13,200 nt of DNA from Acidobacteria bacterium UBA6911 (GTDB taxonomy: Bacteria > Acidobacteriota > UBA6911). Positions 1 through 5,495 of the stretch are shown in pieces. The notes under the pieces are model-generated. The model did no database searches. It saw only the letters and a list, made by a program, of their open reading frames with translations, and had not been told where the DNA came from. How positions within the stretch are numbered: the first letter of the stretch is position 1; each line of letters opens with the position of its first letter. The stretch spans positions 1 through 13,200 of the forward strand of contig DKBB01000278.1 in the NCBI GenBank assembly GCA_002451015.1, written 5' to 3'. Both the position numbers and the translations under genes were made by a program.

Positions 1-46
1 GCGATAAAGAACTGAGGTCGGTGAAATCTTCCGTTAAAGGTGTCAT
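1..46 (-). CDS. 5' end of an unidentified gene, translationally coupled to the TonB/TolA-like gene
   Basis: An ATG at 46-44 overlaps the TGA stop of the upstream TonB/TolA-like gene (43-45) in an ATGA junction, the usual sign of translational coupling. The 15 visible codons read MTPLTEDFTDLSSLS and stay open to the window edge. The leader just upstream has only a weak GAG that could act as ribosome binding site, so initiation probably depends on ribosomes ending the previous gene. The peptide does not resemble the start of LpxB, which normally comes near this point in related clusters and opens with a Rossmann-type strand and a GE-SGD motif. I cannot name the product. The frame is short enough to be chance; the overlap is the main support. 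Confidence 0.45.
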   Translation of the reverse strand, partial: MTPLTEDFTDLSSLS

Positions 47-1050
47 TGAGACTCGGGAATGAATATGTACTTCACGCCGATGTGATCCCCGGGAAAACCC
101 GGAGGCAACGGCGGGAAGGGATTGGAGTTGATAATGGCGTTCAGAGCGGTGATGTTCAATGAGTTATTGCCGGATGAATCGACAATCTGAGTTCCGAAAT
201 GCTGACCGTCCCGATCGATAAAAAATACAATAGTGGTAAATTCATTCGAGCGGCGGAGATTGGACGGGATGTACCAGTTGTTTGTGACCCGCTTTTTAAT
301 AGTGCTGGCGTATTCTTCCAGGGGAAAGTCCTGGGTGTCGAAAAGGCCACTCCCTGGACGTTTGATTGCCTGTTGCGCGTCCTCAAAAATAGTTATATCG
401 CCGCGAGCCGCCTGATTCTCCGACTGGACTATCGTATCGGGAATCCGTGAAGGGGCTGTATTCGCTGCGAGTTGCTCCTCCACTCCAGGTTCCGGAGACG
501 GACCGGGCACAGCCTTTTTTTCAGCAGGTTCCGCTGTAATACCCGCGGATTCCAACGGAGGAGAATCGGGTCCTTCGGATTCCGGAACCGTCTCGTCCTG
601 GACGCCGACAAGGTCGATCGCTTCCTTGCTGCCTCCGAGCGGATTTTCGGATTCCGGCCCGACAAGGGAATATTGACGGGTATCCTCAGTCATGGCCTTC
701 TGCTGTTCCTCTCCCCAGCGGACCCGGACGGGAGGGGTGTTCTCCGGGTCGTCCCGTTTGCTCCAATCGTATGTATATTTTTTCAAGGTGGCGGCCGATG
801 GCGACTTCATGGGCCTCAATACGGCAACGGTTCGGAAATTTTCGTCTTTGTTTTCAAAAATAAATTCCGACGCGACCGGGGAAACCACCAGGCCCCGGAA
901 TCGAAGGTACATACCTCCATGAAGCAGCCATGGATTTTCAATCAGCACTATCAGAATCAACAGATGAACGAGACAGCTGGCCACCGCGGAGACATAAAGG
1001 CGTCTCGTGGGCCGTTGTTTCTGGTTTTGTGCTATCGCAAAATCAAACAT
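43..1050 (-). CDS. TonB/TolA-like energy transducer (TonB C-terminal domain protein)
   Basis: Predicted inner-membrane-anchored protein that spans the periplasm and passes proton-motive force from an ExbBD/TolQR-type motor to an outer-membrane partner. Using the ATG at 1050 (335 aa), residues 18-37 form one transmembrane helix containing S25-x3-H29, the SxxxH motif by which TonB and TolA engage their motor. Residues about 130-220 are rich in Pro, Glu and Ser, as expected of an extended periplasmic linker, although the classical EP/KP repeats are missing. Residues about 244-335 match a TonB/TolA C-terminal domain: an LEEYASTIKKRV helix, NNWYIP, a central beta strand, then NPFPPLPPGFPG and a final strand. 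ATG 1050 was chosen because GGAG lies 7 nt upstream; a TTG at 1071 would add seven residues. A strong promoter lies just upstream. No ExbB, ExbD or TonB-dependent receptor is visible, so TonB versus TolA role is undecided. Confidence 0.85.
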   Translation of the reverse strand: MFDFAIAQNQKQRPTRRLYVSAVASCLVHLLILIVLIENPWLLHGGMYLRFRGLVVSPVASEFIFENKDENFRTVAVLRPMKSPSAATLKKYTYDWSKRDDPENTPPVRVRWGEEQQKAMTEDTRQYSLVGPESENPLGGSKEAIDLVGVQDETVPESEGPDSPPLESAGITAEPAEKKAVPGPSPEPGVEEQLAANTAPSRIPDTIVQSENQAARGDITIFEDAQQAIKRPGSGLFDTQDFPLEEYASTIKKRVTNNWYIPSNLRRSNEFTTIVFFIDRDGQHFGTQIVDSSGNNSLNITALNAIINSNPFPPLPPGFPGDHIGVKYIFIPESQ

Positions 1051-1078
1051 CCATTCGCTCCGGATTGGCAACGGATAA

Positions 1079-1108
1079 AGTATAGAAAACGAGGCTAAGA
1101 CCTGTCAA
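1079..1108 (-). promoter_or_regulatory. Sigma-70-type promoter for the TonB/TolA-like gene
   Basis: On the minus strand a perfect -35 hexamer TTGACA (1108-1103) is followed after 18 nt by TATACT (1084-1079), five of six matches to the -10 consensus. Transcription would start near 1072, giving a leader of about 22 nt with GGAG in front of the ATG at 1050. The -35 box lies in the last codons of the oxidoreductase gene (stop 1095-1097). The transducer is therefore probably expressed independently of the lipid A genes upstream. Seen directly; activity is inferred. Confidence 0.7.
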
Positions 1109-2054
1109 TTTCAAGGGCTTGAGCCTTTTCCGCCTGTTGCAGGATCTGAAGTGCCAGGACCAGGGCGCGACGCCCGTCTTCGCCGCTGCAGCATACAGGT
1201 TCCTGCCCCCGAACCGCTTTCAGGAAGGCGTTGAGTTCTTCATAAAGCGGCTCTTTTTTCTCCGGTGTAAGTTTACGGTTCACGATTTCGGGGATTCCTC
1301 CGCCGGGGGCGGGTTCCAGGCTGAAAACGGCGACATCCTGCCTGGTATAATCCAGGGAGATATACTGGTGCTTCTGGAACAGCCGCAGCTTCCGCACTTT
1401 TTCCATGGATACGCGGCTTGCCGTTACATTGGCGACACAGCCATCTTCGAAATGAATCCTGGCGTTCGCAATGTCGATGCGATCCGTGAGGATCGCAATG
1501 CCGACGGCGTGTACCTGGTCTACCGGTGAGGGTACCAGGGAACATATGATGTCGAGATCATGGATCATCAGATCCAGGATGACGTCGATATCGAGACTGC
1601 GCTGCGAAAATGAACCCATGCGATGCGATTCAAAAAAACGGGGCCGCTTAACAATCTCACGGAGCTGCAGAACGGCGGGATTAAAGCGCTCCAGATGTCC
1701 GACCTGAAGGACGCAACGGTTGGATTCAGCGGTCTGGATCAACCGGTCGGCATCCTCCAGAGTTGGCGCGATCGGTTTTTCGACCAGTACATGGACTCCC
1801 TGTTTCAGAAACTGCTCGCCGATTTCCGCATGGAGTGTGGTCGGAGTGGCAATACTGACGGCATCCACTTTCCCGAAGAGATCGGCATATGCCGTGTATG
1901 CCTCGGTTCCGAAAGATTCCGCAACTTCCTGCGCGCGGCCGGGAAGGATGTCTACAACGCCCGACAATACGGTATCGGGCAATGAGGCGTAAACCCGGGC
2001 ATGATGCCTTCCAAGGGCGCCGGTTCCAATAACGCCAACTCTGATTTTATCCAT
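1095..2054 (-). CDS. Gfo/Idh/MocA-family NAD(P)-dependent sugar dehydrogenase, possibly GnnA-like
   Basis: The 319-aa product has the family layout: an N-terminal Rossmann fold with G10-x-G12-x-x-G15 and D35 after the second strand, EKP at 92-94 in the active-site loop, VGHLERFNPA at 118-127, and D161-L-M-I-H165, the usual DxxxH site of the catalytic histidine. Such enzymes oxidise a sugar hydroxyl with NAD(P), often on nucleotide sugars. The start ATG at 2054 has GGAG 6 nt upstream. It lies 132 nt after lpxI. In many Desulfobacterota a gene of this family sits between lpxI and lpxB. GnnA, which oxidises the 3-OH of UDP-GlcNAc on the way to 2,3-diamino lipid A, belongs to this family, so that role is plausible. 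No GnnB-type aminotransferase is visible, so the substrate stays open. Confidence 0.85.
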   Translation of the reverse strand: MDKIRVGVIGTGALGRHHARVYASLPDTVLSGVVDILPGRAQEVAESFGTEAYTAYADLFGKVDAVSIATPTTLHAEIGEQFLKQGVHVLVEKPIAPTLEDADRLIQTAESNRCVLQVGHLERFNPAVLQLREIVKRPRFFESHRMGSFSQRSLDIDVILDLMIHDLDIICSLVPSPVDQVHAVGIAILTDRIDIANARIHFEDGCVANVTASRVSMEKVRKLRLFQKHQYISLDYTRQDVAVFSLEPAPGGGIPEIVNRKLTPEKKEPLYEELNAFLKAVRGQEPVCCSGEDGRRALVLALQILQQAEKAQALEIDRS

Positions 2055-2086
2055 TAGAAGCTCCTGAGATATTTACGATAGAAGGC

Positions 2087-2126
2087 GAATTGCTGTCCAT
2101 TATTTTTAAAACAATACATGCAATTC
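2087..2126. repeat. 40-nt imperfect palindrome between lpxI and the oxidoreductase gene
   Basis: The arms GAATTGC (2087-2093) and GCAATTC (2120-2126) are perfect inverted copies. Inside them TGT (2094-2096) can pair with ACA (2116-2118), and ATT-A-TTTT (2099-2106) is nearly complementary to AAAA-C-AAT (2108-2115). It lies 33 nt upstream of the oxidoreductase ATG. Neither strand has a clean T-run after it, so a standard intrinsic terminator is unlikely. It could be an operator for a dimeric regulator or an mRNA hairpin. Confidence 0.5.
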
Positions 2127-2186
2127 TTCTTTCACGGGGATCCATTCTTTACGCAGCAGCGGATTGCGGGCCGACCATTGCCTTCT

Positions 2187-3014
2187 CTACTCTATCGGAG
2201 GGAGCGCGACGACGGCAATTTTATGGCTGTCGGCGGAATCAACCATTTCATCCCTGTCGAAAATAATTGTTCGAGCGGCGTCAATCACCAAGGCTGTTGC
2301 GCCGGATGCAATCATGGTTTCTATAGTGGACAGACCGACAACAGGGATATCGAATCGCATGTCCTGATTTGGTTTGCTGACTTTGATTATGGTCAAGTGG
2401 TCCTTGTTGGCAAGATCTCCCGCGCGTCGGATTACGGAATCGGTGCCCTCCATGGCTTCCACCGCCACAACCGCCTGGTCTCTGACCGCAATGGTCTGTC
2501 CTATATCCATCAGAGCGATCTTGTGGGCAATGGGCCGGCCGTATGCCACATTCTCCTTTTCTGCAGCATTCAATCCTCTCCGGGTCAACGTTCCTTCAGG
2601 AGCCATATGGGGTTTGAGAAGGACCGTGGAATCCACTACCCTAATGCCTGCTTCCGTGAGAACTTTAGATACGCCCCCGATAAGGGCGTCGGTGTTCCTG
2701 CTTTTCAATCCGGCCAGCATGCGCATCATGGTGAGATCGGGAAAGGAGGATCCAAAAATCTGCACGTGCTTGACCTGTCCGGCCATGATGGCTTTCTTTA
2801 CGCCTTCTTTGCGGAACAACCTTACGAGTTTGCCCAGTTCTCCCAGACCCAGCCAGTGTACCGGGTACCCGAAGGAATCGATTTCAGGGAAAGTCTCTTC
2901 CTTTATGGCTGCGACGACGACATGGAGCTCTTGTTTTTGAGCCGACTGCAAAACCTTGATGGGAAACTGGCCGTTTCCGGCAATCAAACCTATTCGTTCT
3001 CTGTCATCAGCCAT
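2187..3014 (-). CDS. lpxI: UDP-2,3-diacylglucosamine pyrophosphatase LpxI
   Basis: LpxI hydrolyses UDP-2,3-diacylglucosamine to lipid X and UMP, the fourth step of lipid A synthesis, replacing the unrelated LpxH in many non-enteric Gram-negatives. The 275-aa protein matches the family in length. It has an N-terminal GLIAGNGQFP strand-turn (9-18), LGLGELGKL (55-63), KPHMAPEGTLTRR (134-146) and, in the C-terminal domain, NQDMRFDIPVVG (216-227), which contains the conserved acidic residues around the catalytic Asp known from the Caulobacter enzyme. The C-terminal GATALVIDAARTI (238-250) is also typical. The ATG at 3014 is the first in frame after a TGA, but its ribosome binding site is poor. The gap to lpxA is 46 nt and holds a small hairpin, so the two are probably co-transcribed. 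Confidence 0.95.
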   Translation of the reverse strand: MADDRERIGLIAGNGQFPIKVLQSAQKQELHVVVAAIKEETFPEIDSFGYPVHWLGLGELGKLVRLFRKEGVKKAIMAGQVKHVQIFGSSFPDLTMMRMLAGLKSRNTDALIGGVSKVLTEAGIRVVDSTVLLKPHMAPEGTLTRRGLNAAEKENVAYGRPIAHKIALMDIGQTIAVRDQAVVAVEAMEGTDSVIRRAGDLANKDHLTIIKVSKPNQDMRFDIPVVGLSTIETMIASGATALVIDAARTIIFDRDEMVDSADSHKIAVVALPPIE

Positions 3015-3039
3015 AGGATATATGCTGTTGGAAATTCAG

Positions 3040-3054
3040 CGGGATAAAGTCCCG
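3040..3054 (-). other. Small hairpin in the lpxA-lpxI gap
   Basis: CGGGA (3040-3044) and TCCCG (3050-3054) form a perfect 5-bp stem around a 5-nt loop, in the 46-nt gap between the lpxA stop and the lpxI ATG. No T-run follows on the minus strand, so it is not a typical terminator. It may affect mRNA stability or the weak lpxI ribosome binding region. Short stems like this also arise by chance. Confidence 0.3.
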
Positions 3055-3060
3055 AATGAT

Positions 3061-3840
3061 TCATCGGATGAAACCTCGCTCCGACTGTTCCATGAATTCA
3101 AGAAGGATCCCGACTTCCGGCGCCGACCAATCCGTTTCTTTCGCCTTGGCCAAGGCTTCGCCGGTGTTGAGTCCGGAGCGGAAGCAGATCCGGTAAACCT
3201 GTTTCAGCTCCTTTATTGTCTGTTCGGAAAAATTTTTACGTTGCAGCCCCAGAGAGTTGATTCCGTATATTTTGGCCTGGTTTCTGTCACCGACGGTTCT
3301 GATAAAGGGAAGGGCGTCGCGCGTTACAACGGAAAAACCTCCGATGAATGCGTGCGGGCCGACCCTGCAGAACTGATGCACGGCTGAAAATGCTCCAACT
3401 GTTGCATGGTCCCCTACAGCCACATGCCCGGCCAAAGTGGCGGCGTTCGCCATGATGATGTTATTTCCTACAATTGAGTCGTGCGCGACGTGGCTGTAGG
3501 CCATGAAAAAGTTGTTGTCGCCGACGACCGTCGAGCCGCCGCCCTTTTCTGTCCCCCGGTTGATACTGACGAACTCCCGGAACACGTTTTCACTGCCTAT
3601 TTCAAGATGAGTTTGTTCGCCTTTGTACTTCAAGTCCTGGGGATCCGTTCCTACCGAACAGTGACTGTAAAAGCGGCAACGTTCTCCGATCGATGTCCAT
3701 CCATGGATGTTGATGTGTGAATCCAGGACTGTTTTGCTCCCGATCTTTGTGTGCGGTCCGATAATGCAGTAGGGACCGATAGAGGCTTCGGAGGAGATTT
3801 CACATGATGCGTCTACAATGGCGGTAGGGTGGATAGGCAT
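3061..3840 (-). CDS. lpxA: Acyl-ACP:UDP-N-acetylglucosamine O-acyltransferase LpxA
   Basis: LpxA carries out the first lipid A step, transferring a 3-hydroxyacyl chain from ACP to the 3-position of UDP-GlcNAc. The 259-aa product is close to the E. coli enzyme in length and shows hexapeptide repeats of a left-handed beta-helix from residue 2 to about 185, then a helical C-terminal domain (FSEQTIKELKQVYRICFRSG onwards). Aligning by eye, H120 (SHVAHD) matches catalytic H125 of E. coli, H139 (AGHVAV) matches H144 and H155 (VHQFC) matches H160. G168 of HAFIGG matches G173, the chain-length ruler residue; glycine there allows long chains of about C14. The ATG at 3840 is the family start, but no clear ribosome binding site precedes it. 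The 142-nt gap from fabZ carries 7-nt tandem repeats. Confidence 0.97.
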   Translation of the reverse strand: MPIHPTAIVDASCEISSEASIGPYCIIGPHTKIGSKTVLDSHINIHGWTSIGERCRFYSHCSVGTDPQDLKYKGEQTHLEIGSENVFREFVSINRGTEKGGGSTVVGDNNFFMAYSHVAHDSIVGNNIIMANAATLAGHVAVGDHATVGAFSAVHQFCRVGPHAFIGGFSVVTRDALPFIRTVGDRNQAKIYGINSLGLQRKNFSEQTIKELKQVYRICFRSGLNTGEALAKAKETDWSAPEVGILLEFMEQSERGFIR

Positions 3841-3863
3841 TTACAATTAATTCCGTTGCACCT

Positions 3864-3879
3864 TTGAAGGTTGAAGGTT
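3864..3879. repeat. 7-nt tandem repeat (TTGAAGG-type) in the fabZ-lpxA gap
   Basis: TTGAAGGTTGAAGGTT repeats with a period of 7: nine consecutive bases match those 7 nt further on. It lies just upstream of lpxA. A second, different 7-nt tandem is found 67 nt away in the same gap (3946-3959). Confidence 0.6.
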
Positions 3880-3945
3880 AAAAAGCCGTCCGGTACCTCC
3901 ACAAGCAATCCCTCAACGTGTAATGACATATCAATTTCTTTACGA

Positions 3946-3959
3946 AACCGTGAACCGTG
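3946..3959. repeat. 7-nt tandem repeat (AACCGTG x2) in the fabZ-lpxA gap
   Basis: AACCGTG occurs twice in direct succession, 24 nt downstream (in transcription) of the fabZ stop. A single perfect 7-nt duplication is expected about once per 13 kb by chance, but two in a 142-nt non-coding gap are not. Confidence 0.55.
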
Positions 3960-3982
3960 CGGGGAAAACTTCTGTCGTTATA

Positions 3983-4435
3983 TCAAGTGCGACCGACAAC
4001 CGAGCAGGCCAGTTCCGCTTCTACGGCTAAATGCTCATTCACTGTTGCACGCCCCTTCATTTTGTAGTATCGGTCACGCTGCTTCAGAACGGAGACTTCT
4101 ATTATGAGTTGATCGCCGGGGACAACCGGGTGGCGGAATCGGCATTTATCGATCCCGGAAAAATATACCAGCTTGGAGGTCCGGTCCGGATCGCGGCTCA
4201 ACAATAGTACTACCCCGACCTGCGCCAGTGCTTCGACCAGCAGTACCCCGGGCATAACCGGATGCTCCGGGAAATGTCCCTGGAAAAAAGGTTCGTTGAT
4301 GGTCACATTCTTGAGCCCTACCATCCGACTGGAGCCGTCCGTTTCGAGAATTCTGTCTACCAGCAGGAACGGGTAACGTTGCGGCAATATCTGAAGTATT
4401 TCATTGATAAATTTTGCAGAATCGCTCTTTTCCAT
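3983..4435 (-). CDS. fabZ: 3-hydroxyacyl-ACP dehydratase FabZ
   Basis: FabZ dehydrates 3-hydroxyacyl-ACP in fatty-acid elongation and competes with LpxA for 3-hydroxyacyl-ACP, which explains why the two genes are so often neighbours. From the ATG at 4435 the protein is 150 aa, the normal hotdog-fold length. It shows [14 protein letters not shown] (16-29), then F51-Q-G-H54-F-P-E-H-P-V-M-P-G, with H54 and E68 (LLVEALAQ) spaced 14 residues apart as the catalytic His and Glu of known FabZ enzymes. A longer TTG start at 4516 would add 27 residues unlike the family, so the ATG is preferred although its upstream ribosome site is only GAG. It follows skp by 217 nt; lpxD, which commonly occupies that place, is not there. 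Confidence 0.96.
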   Translation of the reverse strand: MEKSDSAKFINEILQILPQRYPFLLVDRILETDGSSRMVGLKNVTINEPFFQGHFPEHPVMPGVLLVEALAQVGVVLLLSRDPDRTSKLVYFSGIDKCRFRHPVVPGDQLIIEVSVLKQRDRYYKMKGRATVNEHLAVEAELACSVVGRT

Positions 4436-4560
4436 GTTGTCTCGGAAAATCCGTGCTGTTCCCTTCAGACTGCAGCTCCTGAATCCGCAGCAGAAGTTGC
4501 CGCCCGGGATTGCCAACTCTTTCTCTCAACAACTTTTTGCCTGCGACGGCGGGGCCGGGT

Positions 4561-4598
4561 GCAGGCCGAGGTGCAGAATTGTGAGTCCCTCAGCCTGC
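4561..4598 (-). other. Strong mRNA hairpin between skp and fabZ
   Basis: On the minus strand GCAGGCTGAGG (4598-4588) pairs with CCTCGGCCTGC (4571-4561) along all 11 positions, with one G-U wobble, around a 16-nt loop. On the plus strand the wobble becomes an A-C mismatch, so the structure favours the sense transcript. What follows is GC-rich rather than a U-run, so it is not a standard intrinsic terminator. It could be a processing or stability element between the skp and fabZ parts of the transcript. Confidence 0.55.
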
Positions 4599-4652
4599 CT
4601 GCATAACCGTCTTGATAAAAAGCGATCCAAGAGAATGATGGCTTATGCGTTC

Positions 4653-5228
4653 TTATGGATTTATCGGTTCTTTGGCCGCGCTTCCCACCGGATAAGTGGC
4701 ATTATAGGCTTTGACCATCTCTTCGGTAATATCCAGAGTCTGATCGACCCAGGCATCCCGATTCGGTTCGAAGACCAAAACAGCTGCAAGACCTTTTTCC
4801 CGCGCCAATTTGTCAACCACAAGCTGGAGCCTTTTTATAATATAGTTCGTTACACGATCCCGCTTGTTGTTGATTTCCGCCTGGGTGTCCTGTTGGAATC
4901 GCTGTATTTGAGTCTCTTTCGTGGTTATCTGATATTGCAGCTCCGCACGCGCTTCATCGGTCAGTTTCGATCCCTGGACGCTGAGTTGGTTTTTAAGGCT
5001 TTCGTAATCTTTTCGCATGGTATCCAGATCGGCACTCTTACCCTCGACGAATTTTTGGATGTCGGCAAACTCCTTTTTCCCTTCGTCACAGCTTAATATG
5101 GCCGTTTCCATGTTTATCCAGACTATTTTGCCTGTTTGAGCCGTAGCGTTTTGTGCGGCGATCGGGGATACGCAGATTAGGCACATACCCAGAGCCGCGA
5201 AAAGAATGCGTGATAGTAATCGAATCAT
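4653..5228 (-). CDS. skp: Periplasmic chaperone Skp/OmpH family protein
   Basis: Skp holds unfolded outer-membrane proteins in the periplasm and delivers them to BamA, encoded immediately upstream. The 191-aa precursor starts with a signal peptide (basic MIRLLSR, hydrophobic ILFAALGMCLICVS, cleavage probably after the AAQ near residue 26). GKIVWINMETAIL (33-45) is the first strand of the family body. Residues about 50-140 are charged and heptad-like (EGKSADLDTMRKDYESLKNQ and on), fitting the long coiled-coil tentacles. LAAVLVFEPNRDAWVDQTLDITEEMVKAYN is the closing strand-helix. The ATG at 5228 has GGAG 10 nt upstream. It lies 267 nt after bamA, an unusually wide gap for this pair, with a possible promoter of its own. 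Confidence 0.92.
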   Translation of the reverse strand: MIRLLSRILFAALGMCLICVSPIAAQNATAQTGKIVWINMETAILSCDEGKKEFADIQKFVEGKSADLDTMRKDYESLKNQLSVQGSKLTDEARAELQYQITTKETQIQRFQQDTQAEINNKRDRVTNYIIKRLQLVVDKLAREKGLAAVLVFEPNRDAWVDQTLDITEEMVKAYNATYPVGSAAKEPINP

Positions 5229-5271
5229 TGATTCTGTTCTCCTTTACAATCAATCCGGGTAATCCGGCTGA

Positions 5272-5301
5272 AATTTATCGAGTTGCCCTCCGGCATTTCA
5301 A
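5272..5301 (-). promoter_or_regulatory. Possible skp promoter
   Basis: In the 267-nt bamA-skp gap the minus strand has TTGAAA (5301-5296, five of six to the -35 consensus), an 18-nt spacer and TAAATT (5277-5272, four of six to the -10). Transcription would begin about 37 nt before the skp ATG. The -35 box is one arm of a perfect 6-bp inverted repeat (5296-5314). The match is moderate and could be chance. Confidence 0.35.
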
Positions 5302-5314
5302 TTATCGCTTGAAA
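5296..5314. repeat. Inverted repeat overlapping the possible skp -35 box
   Basis: TTTCAA (5296-5301) and TTGAAA (5309-5314) are perfect inverted arms around 7 nt. The arrangement resembles a small operator, or a hairpin in a transcript read through from bamA. Confidence 0.35.
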
Positions 5315-5495
5315 CATGGCAATGTACTACAGTTCCCCCCACAGGCAAAGAGGAATCAGGTTTTGTTTTTTCCGATAACCATTCATCCGCAGCAATGCAA
5401 GCCATCCATTAATGCGGCAATTTCCTGGTTCTCAACTGTTTTTGATGTCCCCTCCCGGTCCGGCTTATCGCGAACCTATGGGATAAACATTGGCG

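Noticed and set aside
472..1098. A 208-aa plus-strand open frame opposite the TonB/TolA-like gene
   Set aside because: It lacks recognisable domains, and the minus-strand protein has a membrane helix, SxxxH motif and TonB C-terminal domain.
2118..3047. A 309-aa open frame on the plus strand, longer than LpxI opposite it
   Set aside because: It mirrors lpxI on the other strand, resembles no family, and the minus-strand protein is an unmistakable LpxI.
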